9,833 bases of DNA from a bacterium. Lineage in GTDB: Bacteria; Actinomycetota; Acidimicrobiia; Acidimicrobiales; CATQHL01. The translations under genes were made by a program, and so were the position numbers. The stretch spans positions 1-9,833 of the forward strand of contig JAPONU010000242.1 in the NCBI GenBank assembly GCA_026713745.1, written 5' to 3'. A model generated the notes under the pieces. That model saw only the letters and a program-made list of their open reading frames with translations, did no database searches and had not been told where the DNA came from. This document shows positions 1 to 3,678 of the stretch, piece after piece (within the stretch, counting starts at the first letter, position 1; the number at the start of each line of letters is the position of its first letter).

Positions 1-1
1 A

Positions 2-103
2 GTCGCCATCGACGGAGGCCCCTGCACCGGCGAAGCTTCCACCGTCGTCACCTGGCGCGACGACGAACTCCAAGTCCTCCGCCCCGGCCCCCTGGCCGTC
101 TAG
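2..103 (+). CDS. tsaC: Threonylcarbamoyl-AMP synthase (Sua5/YrdC), C-terminal end only
   Basis: The window opens inside a gene; the last 33 codons are visible, ending at a TAG. The readable residues DGGPCTGEASTVVTW, then VLRPGPLAV, match the end of the YrdC/Sua5 domain, where a DGG-x-C stretch, an STVV strand and a closing LRPG are conserved. The family makes L-threonylcarbamoyl-AMP from threonine, bicarbonate and ATP, the first step of the t6A modification at tRNA position 37. Position next to rpiB agrees with the arrangement in many actinobacteria. The short tail after LRPG suggests the YrdC-only form without the extra Sua5 domain. The upstream part is outside the window, so the start and integrity cannot be judged. 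The call rests on about 30 residues. Confidence 0.72.
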   Translation, partial: VAIDGGPCTGEASTVVTWRDDELQVLRPGPLAV

Positions 104-171
104 GACACAACAACCGAGGGTGGGGGACGCCGGGGGGCGGCACCTGAGGTCTAGGACCGCATCTGAGCATA

Positions 172-193
172 TACCGACGGGTACCCGTCCGTA
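172..193. promoter_or_regulatory. 22-bp near-perfect palindrome, candidate operator
   Basis: Between the tsaC stop and rpiB, the core GACGGGTACCCGTC (176-189) is a perfect 14-bp palindrome. It extends to 11-bp arms with one mismatched pair (175/190). Even symmetry without a loop looks more like a dimeric protein-binding site than an RNA hairpin. It lies about 30 bp upstream of the proposed rpiB -35 region, so a regulator bound here could influence rpiB. No regulator gene is visible nearby. Chance occurrence in GC-rich DNA cannot be excluded. Confidence 0.4.
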
Positions 194-204
194 AACCTCG
201 GACT

Positions 205-237
205 CCCGGCGGGTAACGGCGGGGACACCCCGCCGGG
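205..237 (+). terminator. Two overlapping alternative hairpins after tsaC
   Basis: CCCGGCGGG (205-213) can pair with CCCGCCGGG (229-237). Alternatively CGGCGGGG (217-224) can pair with CCCCGCCG (228-235) around an ACA loop. The two foldings are mutually exclusive. There is no T tract, but GC-rich hairpins without one are common gene ends in actinobacteria, so this may stop tsaC transcription. It overlaps the proposed rpiB -35, which argues against a role as an rpiB leader if rpiB is leaderless. Confidence 0.35.
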
Positions 238-251
238 TGCCCCCCTACACT
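222..251 (+). promoter_or_regulatory. Proposed rpiB promoter giving a leaderless mRNA
   Basis: The -10-like TACACT lies at 246-251, with a weak -35-like GGGACA at 222-227 and an 18-bp spacer. The GTG start of rpiB at 259 follows after only seven bases, where transcription would begin, and there is no Shine-Dalgarno sequence. This predicts a leaderless transcript, which is common in actinobacteria. The same spacing recurs upstream of other genes in the window. Confidence 0.5.
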
Positions 252-258
252 GCCGTCC

Positions 259-690
259 GTGCGTGTCGCCACGGGGTCCGACCATGCCGGATACCACCTG
301 AAGGAACTCATCGCCGAGCGGCTCGCCGAGCGGGGTCACGAGGTCGTCGACCTGGGCGCCCACAGCGAGGACCGCGTGGACTACCCGGACTACGGCGCCG
401 CGGTCGGCCGGGCGGTGGCCGGCGGCGGGGCCGACCTGGGCGTCTGCGTCTGCGGCAGCGGCATCGGGATCGCCATGGCCGCCAACAAGATCTCCGGTAT
501 CCGGGCGGCGGTCGTGCACGACGCCACTTCGGCCGCCCTCGCCCGCCAGCACAACGACGCCAACGTGGTGTGCTTCGGCCAGCGCCTCATCGACGGGGGC
601 ACCGCCCTAGTCGCTCTGGATGCGTTCCTGGATGCTTCCTTCGAGGGTGGCCGCCACACCGGCCGGGTCGCCAAGCTGGACGCCCTGTGA
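259..690 (+). CDS. rpiB: Ribose-5-phosphate isomerase B
   Basis: This 143-residue cytosolic enzyme interconverts ribose 5-phosphate and ribulose 5-phosphate in the non-oxidative pentose phosphate pathway. RpiB/LacA-family landmarks are in order: SDHAGYHLKE near the start (Asp8, His9), DYPDYG at 41-46, CGSGIGIAMAANKI at 65-78, and QHNDANVVCFG at 97-107. Cys65 matches the catalytic-base cysteine of the E. coli enzyme and His98 the ring-opening histidine. Mycobacterial RpiB lacks that cysteine and uses a glutamate, so this is the Cys-type enzyme. Length is normal for the family. The GTG at 259 is chosen because the protein begins as the family does (RVATGSDHAG) and a -10 box sits seven bases upstream; a longer reading to 237 in another frame is spurious. 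Its stop overlaps the next gene's start. Confidence 0.93.
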   Translation: MRVATGSDHAGYHLKELIAERLAERGHEVVDLGAHSEDRVDYPDYGAAVGRAVAGGGADLGVCVCGSGIGIAMAANKISGIRAAVVHDATSAALARQHNDANVVCFGQRLIDGGTALVALDAFLDASFEGGRHTGRVAKLDAL

Positions 691-1217
691 GTCCCGGCGG
701 CGACCCGGGTCCCGACCCCACCGATCCCACCGCCCCCAACGCCGCCCGTTTCGGCCCGCTGCCCCCCGAGGTCCTCCGTCGCTGGTCGAAGTTCTGCACC
801 CACGACGACGAGTACTTCCCCGACCGGACGGGCATGGTCGTCGAGGAACTCCGCCGGGACTACTCCCGGCTGCGGTTGCCGTGGAAGGAGATGTTCCGCC
901 AGCGCACCGGCGTGATGCACGGGGGTGTCATCGCCGCTCTGGTGGACACCAGCGTGGTGCCGGCCATCGCCGCGCACTACGAGGGCAGCCCGCACATGGC
1001 CACCGTCCACCTCGCTGTGCAGTATCTGCGGCCCGTCAGCGGGCGGGACATCGTGTCAGAGGCCTGGGTGGAGCACCGGGGGCGGTCCATGGTGCATTGC
1101 CGGGCCGAGGTGCGCAGCGTCGGGTCCGGCGGCGAGGTGGAGTTGGTGGCCCTGGCAACCCTCGTGTTCCGCGTTTCGAGTTCGGCTGTGCCGGTGCGGG
1201 CGGACTCGTCGGAGTAG
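687..1217 (+). CDS. PaaI/4HBT-family hotdog thioesterase
   Basis: The protein is 176 residues if the GTG at 687 is the start. That GTG shares GTGA with the rpiB stop, so translation is probably coupled; no Shine-Dalgarno sequence is visible. The PaaI-type signature HGGVIAALVDTSV starts at His78, with Asp87 at the position usually involved in catalysis. The strand pattern ATVHLAVQYLRPV and, later, ALATLVFRV is typical of the hotdog core. Such proteins hydrolyse acyl-CoA thioesters, but the substrate cannot be read from the sequence. The first ~20 residues are a low-complexity Gly/Pro/Asp stretch and residues ~23-60 are a helical lead-in. A start further downstream is possible but no good alternative stands out. 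Cotranscription with rpiB is probable from the overlap; a functional link is not evident. Confidence 0.82.
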   Translation: MSPGGDPGPDPTDPTAPNAARFGPLPPEVLRRWSKFCTHDDEYFPDRTGMVVEELRRDYSRLRLPWKEMFRQRTGVMHGGVIAALVDTSVVPAIAAHYEGSPHMATVHLAVQYLRPVSGRDIVSEAWVEHRGRSMVHCRAEVRSVGSGGEVELVALATLVFRVSSSAVPVRADSSE

Positions 1218-1219
1218 GG

Positions 1220-1304
1220 CACCCGCCCGCCCTCGAATCGCAGAGCCGCTCGCCGAGTCGGCGCGCTCCCGCCGGGAGGACACCTGCCCGCCCTCGAATC
1301 GCAG
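1220..1304. repeat. Pair of 24-bp direct repeats upstream of carD
   Basis: The segments 1220-1243 and 1281-1304 are identical except for one base (CACCCGCCC against CACCTGCCC) and share CCCGCCCTCGAATCGCAG or its one-base variant. They are offset by 61 bp and flank the hairpin at 1243-1268. They lie wholly between the thioesterase stop and carD. They may be a local duplication or paired binding sites in front of carD. No coding sense is seen in this stretch. Confidence 0.75.
1243..1268 (+). terminator. Possible terminator after the rpiB-thioesterase pair
   Basis: CGCCGA (1251-1256) and TCGGCG (1258-1263) form a perfect inverted repeat around one G. Outer GAGC (1243-1246) and GCTC (1265-1268) extend it with an asymmetric internal loop. 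It starts 26 bp after the thioesterase stop. No T run follows, so termination is inferred from position and GC-rich symmetry only. Confidence 0.3.
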
Positions 1305-1380
1305 GATTCCCCCGGCCGCAAATGAGCAACCTGCCCGAGTAGCTGCCACACTTGAGTCGCGAGCGACCGCTGGGAGAATC

Positions 1381-1860
1381 ATGAGTTACGACGTCGGAGA
1401 CCGTGTGGTGTACCCGCACCACGGCGCCGCGGTGATTGAACGCAGGGAGACCCGCGAGGCCTTCGGCACCGAGACCGAGTATCTGGTGCTCCGCATGGCC
1501 CACGGCGAGATGACCGTGGCGGTCCCCGCCGACAAGCTCGACGACGTGGGTGTGCGCTGGCCCATCAACGCCGACGAGGTGGAGGATCTCTTCGAGGTGC
1601 TGCGCAAGCGGGACGTGCACGAGCCCGCCAACTGGAGCCGCCGCTTCAAGAACCATCAGGAGAAACTGAAGTCCGGCGACGTCTACCAGGTGGCCGAGAT
1701 CGTCCGGAACCTGGCCCTGCGGGACCGCGCCAAGGGCCTGTCGGCGGGCGAGAAGACGCTGTGCTCCAAGGCCCGCAGCGTGCTGATCTCGGAGTTGAGT
1801 TTCGCCCTCGACATTTCCGAGGAGGACGCCGTCGACAAGGTGGACGAGGCCCTCCAGTAG
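1381..1860 (+). CDS. carD: CarD-family RNA polymerase-binding regulator
   Basis: The 159-residue product matches mycobacterial CarD along its length. CarD binds the RNA polymerase beta subunit and the upstream edge of the -10 region and stabilises the open complex, notably at rRNA and other housekeeping promoters. The N-terminal Tudor-like polymerase-interaction domain shows VGDRVVYPHHGAAVIE (residues 5-20), EYLVLRMAHGEMTVAVPA (33-50) and VGVR (56-59). The helical DNA-binding domain shows EPANWSRRFK (81-90), where Trp85 corresponds to the minor-groove-wedging Trp85 of Mycobacterium tuberculosis CarD, then LKSGDVYQVAEIVRNL and GLSAGEK. The ATG at 1381 is supported by GGGAG at 1372-1376 and by family length. 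It stands alone, with a repeat-bearing spacer upstream and tRNA-Pro downstream. Confidence 0.95.
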   Translation: MSYDVGDRVVYPHHGAAVIERRETREAFGTETEYLVLRMAHGEMTVAVPADKLDDVGVRWPINADEVEDLFEVLRKRDVHEPANWSRRFKNHQEKLKSGDVYQVAEIVRNLALRDRAKGLSAGEKTLCSKARSVLISELSFALDISEEDAVDKVDEALQ

Positions 1861-1882
1861 CCCACCCGCCGCGGGCGCTCGG

Positions 1883-1888
1883 TAGGCT
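1883..1888 (+). promoter_or_regulatory. -10 box of tRNA-Pro
   Basis: TAGGCT lies 16 bases before the first base of tRNA-Pro, giving a short processed leader. No convincing -35 is seen at the right distance, as expected for an activator- or CarD-assisted promoter, though that link is inference. The same hexamer occurs before two protein genes in this window. Confidence 0.45.
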
Positions 1889-1904
1889 CGTGACCCGATC
1901 CCCA

Positions 1905-1979
1905 CGGGCTGTGGCGCAGCTTGGTCAGCGCACCTGCTTTGGGAGCAGGGGGTCGCCGGTTCAAATCCGGCCAGCCCGA
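1905..1979 (+). tRNA. tRNA-Pro (anticodon TGG)
   Basis: A full cloverleaf of 75 bases. The acceptor pairs are CGGGCTG (1905-1911) with CAGCCCG (1972-1978), discriminator A1979. The D stem is GCGC/GCGC. The anticodon stem CCTGC/GCAGG encloses loop TTTGGGA, with TGG at 1940-1942. The T arm is GCCGG-TTCAAAT-CCGGC. The C1-G72 pair and A73 agree with proline identity. The CCA end is not encoded. Confidence 0.97.
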
Positions 1980-2002
1980 CGCCCTCCGTTGCCCCGGTCA
2001 AC

Positions 2003-2020
2003 CCGGCGAGACGACGCCGG
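2003..2020. terminator. Hairpin between convergent tRNA-Pro and small Cys protein
   Basis: CCGGCG (2003-2008) and CGCCGG (2015-2020) form a 6-bp stem with a 6-base loop. It sits in the 55-bp gap between the ends of two convergent genes and could act on either strand. There is no T tract. Confidence 0.4.
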
Positions 2021-2034
2021 CAGGCGAGTCCCGG

Positions 2035-2208
2035 TCAGTCCTCGACGATGACGGTGATGTTCTTGGCGCCGTTGTAGGCCCGGTAGGACCCGCACCCTTT
2101 GCAGGTCCCCGCCAGCACTCTCACGCCGTCGATATGGTCGAGGGCGTACTGGACCAAGGTCAGGCAGTTGGTCTTGGGGCACGGCCCGTCCACGATGTAG
2201 GTCGACAT
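2035..2208 (-). CDS. Small four-cysteine protein, candidate zinc ribbon
   Basis: Reading the minus strand from the ATG at 2208 to the TGA at 2035 gives 57 residues, starting MSTYIVDGPCPKTNC and ending NITVIVED. I do not recognise a named family. It has two cysteine pairs, CPKTNC (residues 10-15, C-x4-C) and CKGC (36-39, C-x2-C), about 20 residues apart, as in small zinc ribbons or treble-clef knuckles; the residues between look like an amphipathic helix and strand (LTLVQYALDHIDGVRVL). GAGG lies five bases before the ATG. The gene fits the gap between tRNA-Pro and tRNA-Glu and faces tRNA-Pro. With tRNA-Glu on the same strand just upstream (29 bp), it could be read through from the tRNA promoter. 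A metal-binding role is inference. The even mix of residues and the clean start argue that it is real. Confidence 0.72.
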   Translation of the reverse strand: MSTYIVDGPCPKTNCLTLVQYALDHIDGVRVLAGTCKGCGSYRAYNGAKNITVIVED

Positions 2209-2236
2209 TGGCGCCTCGCGGCGATCGGCGGCTGAG

Positions 2237-2309
2237 CACCCCGTACGGGATTCGAACCCGTGCTACCAGATTGAGAATCTGGCGTCCTAGGCCTCTAGAC
2301 GAACGGGGC
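2237..2309 (-). tRNA. tRNA-Glu (anticodon CTC)
   Basis: A 73-base cloverleaf on the minus strand. The acceptor GCCCCGT pairs with ACGGGGT, the outermost pair being the G1-U72 wobble also seen in other actinobacterial tRNA-Glu; the discriminator is G. The anticodon stem CCAGA/TCTGG encloses TTCTCAA, with anticodon CTC (complement of 2273-2275). The T arm is CGGGTTCGAATCCCG. CCA is not encoded. It borders the eroded ATPase patch on its 5' side, not on the 3' side where integrases usually act. Confidence 0.97.
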
Positions 2310-2321
2310 AGAGCGTCTCAC

Positions 2322-2327
2322 AGGCTA
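2322..2327 (-). promoter_or_regulatory. -10 box of tRNA-Glu
   Basis: On the minus strand TAGCCT lies 12 bases before the tRNA 5' end. The -35 position falls into GC-only sequence and shows no match to TTGACA. The region immediately upstream is where the truncated ATPase begins, so the original promoter context may have been altered by that event. Confidence 0.4.
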
Positions 2328-2346
2328 GCGGCCACGATCCCCCGCC

Positions 2347-2365
2347 CGGTTCTCAGTGAGAACCG
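2347..2365. promoter_or_regulatory. 19-bp perfect palindrome across the ATPase start
   Basis: CGGTTCTCAGTGAGAACCG is a perfect inverted repeat with 9-bp arms and one central base. It is less GC-rich than its surroundings. It overlaps the GTG that is the first possible start of the ATPase fragment and lies about 20 bp upstream of the tRNA-Glu -10 box. A one-base loop is unlikely in RNA, so a protein-binding site or a recombination scar is more likely. Confidence 0.5.
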
Positions 2366-3327
2366 ATCTCGCAATCCGCCGTCGAAGCGACAGGTATTCC
2401 CCGACAGCGTTCTATGCCTTCGAAGTCGGAGCCGCTCCGGGGGGCGGATACGTCGTGCAGAGAGAGGCGGTCCAGCACGTCTCCCCGGCGGACCTCACTG
2501 GATTCGCACGCGTCGGCGACAACGTGCGGATTCTGGGGCATGGCGGTGAGGAATCGCGGAAGGCTCCGGCGTCCGACGACCTGTTCCTGTCGCAATCCGG
2601 TCTGCTCCCGGAAGTGTTCGATCAACTCAGACACATGACCGTATTCGCCCTCGACCCTGTGACCATGCGGCAGCCCCAGCGCTCGGAGCCGCACGAGGTG
2701 CTCGTTCGGGATGGGAGAAACCTGGGTGGCGTGCTCCGCAATCATCCCTCGACCCGGGTTTGCGAGTACCTCTCGACGATCCTCCCGGGGATTGAGAACG
2801 TGGAAGGTGTGCACATCGGCGGGTATGACACGTTCCATGTGACCCAGCGCGTCGACGGAGCGAGTCCGTCCAGCACGACGTTCTCCGCAGCCAGTGTGTC
2901 CGACGGCACCCTCCGTGCGCTCGGAGTCCTTGTGGCGTTGCTCGCCGACTCCCCCGGGCCAGGCCGCCCGGCCCGGCCTCCGCTCATCGCCATCGAGGAG
3001 ATCGAGGCCGGTCTTCACCCCGGCGCAGTAGGGATCCTCTGGGATGCGATGTGCGAGGCGTCGCTCAAGTCCCAGATCGCCGCCTCGACCCACAGCCCCG
3101 ACCTTCTGGACCGCGACGACCTCCAGGATGACGCGACATTGCTCGGCGTGGCGTTCCAAGCGGGCCGAACAGTTGTCGGCCCCCCGTCGAAAGCGGATGT
3201 GAGGATTCTGAAGAAGAGACTCTGCACGGCGGGCGAACTGATGCGCCAAGTCCGCCTGCAACCCGACCCGATCAGCATGGAGCTGTCCGATCAGGACATG
3301 TTCGCTCTCACACTCACCGGGACTTGA
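2356..3327 (+). pseudogene. 5'-truncated OLD/AAA_21-like ATPase lacking Walker A
   Basis: The open frame encodes 323 residues from a GTG at 2356; an in-frame TAG at 2326-2328 closes it upstream. The C-terminal half of an SMC/ABC-like AAA_21 ATPase is clear: signature SVSDGTLRALG (180-190), Walker B-like LIAIEEIEAGLHP (210-222, acidic pair Glu214/Glu215), and the H-loop STHSPDLL (His246). The N-terminal strand and GxNGxGKS P-loop that should come first are absent; the frame begins in what resembles the middle of such proteins (YAFEVGAAPGGGYVVQREAV). Full-length relatives are roughly 400 residues, so about 80-100 seem lost. There is no ribosome binding site, and the apparent start lies in a palindrome beside tRNA-Glu. 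Without Walker A the product should not hydrolyse ATP. The rest has no internal stops, so the loss may be recent. The next frame is a truncated DUF4276 partner. Confidence 0.75.
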
Positions 3328-3333
3328 ACGTGA

Positions 3334-3364
3334 TCCGGCCATGAGCACCCAGTTCTTGGCCGGA
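3334..3364 (+). terminator. Stem-loop after the ATPase fragment
   Basis: TCCGGCCA (3334-3341) and TGGCCGGA (3357-3364) form a perfect 8-bp stem with a 15-base loop, seven bases after the ATPase stop. A second small hairpin, CGGTCG/CGACCG (3367-3380), follows. They fill the 66-bp gap before the DUF4276 remnant. This could be a terminator or an intercistronic stem; no T tract follows. Confidence 0.35.
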
Positions 3365-3393
3365 CGCGGTCGTCCGACCGGAGTCATGGCACG

Positions 3394-3597
3394 TTGAGTC
3401 CCGTCGTGATCGCCTCGATCGTCGAGGGGCACGGTGAGGTGGAGGCGGTTCCGGTTCTGATCCGTAGGGTCGCCACCCACGTGGCTCCCAACGTCGCTGT
3501 GGCTGTGCCGAGGCCGCACCGTCGCCCCCGATCGAAACTGGTACGCGCCCAGGAGTTGGAGGATTACTGCCGCCCCGGCTCTCGCCAGCGTGAATGA
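3394..3597 (+). pseudogene. DUF4276 (TOPRIM-like) remnant, N-terminal part only
   Basis: The frame gives 67 residues from a TTG at 3394 (an ATG at 3386 is in another frame). Residues 1-55, with SPVVIASIVEGHGEVEAVPV, then VPRPHRRPRSKLV and QELE, resemble the start of DUF4276 proteins, including the VEGxGE acidic motif of their TOPRIM-like fold. After QELE the similarity stops: twelve residues (DYCRPGSRQRE and stop) replace the rest of a protein that is normally about 200 residues, including the LLDADDD-type second acidic motif. I checked the other two forward frames through 3678 and found no continuation, so this looks like deletion, not a simple frameshift. DUF4276 genes commonly lie directly downstream of AAA_21 ATPases, as here. 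Function of the intact pair is not settled; it resembles OLD-type ATPase-nuclease systems. Confidence 0.62.
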
Positions 3598-3666
3598 TCG
3601 GGATGTTGACTCCGGCGTCCCCCATCGTGGGTTGTGTGCCACCCGGGTGGTGGCGGAGCCTGTGGA

Positions 3667-3672
3667 TAGGGT
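3667..3672 (+). promoter_or_regulatory. -10 box of the lipoprotein hydrolase
   Basis: TAGGGT ends six bases before the GTG at 3679, so the transcript would be leaderless or nearly so. The overlapping GGGTGAG could instead act as a Shine-Dalgarno sequence, but it is only three bases from the start, too close for good use. No clear -35 is seen. Confidence 0.35.
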
Positions 3673-3678
3673 GAGATC

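Noticed and set aside
1036..2001. Long minus-strand frame containing GLAGFEPATPCSQS
   Set aside because: The string is the antisense translation of tRNA-Pro, a known annotation artefact; the rest lies antisense to carD.
2237..2309. tRNA-Glu as an integration site for the ATPase patch
   Set aside because: The patch lies at the tRNA 5' side, there is no integrase, and no second copy of the tRNA 3' end was seen in the window.
2208..2549. Plus-strand frame with STPYGIRTRATRLRIW
   Set aside because: This is the antisense of tRNA-Glu running into the ATPase fragment in another frame; no family resemblance.
3570..3650. Minus-strand stretch reading GDAGVNIPIIHAGESRGG
   Set aside because: It looks protein-like for about 18 residues but has no start, no recognisable family and runs into the antisense of the lipoprotein linker.
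3560..3678. Frameshifted continuation of the DUF4276 gene
   Set aside because: The other two forward frames give no LLDADDD-like motif or other family residues, so deletion is more likely than a frameshift.
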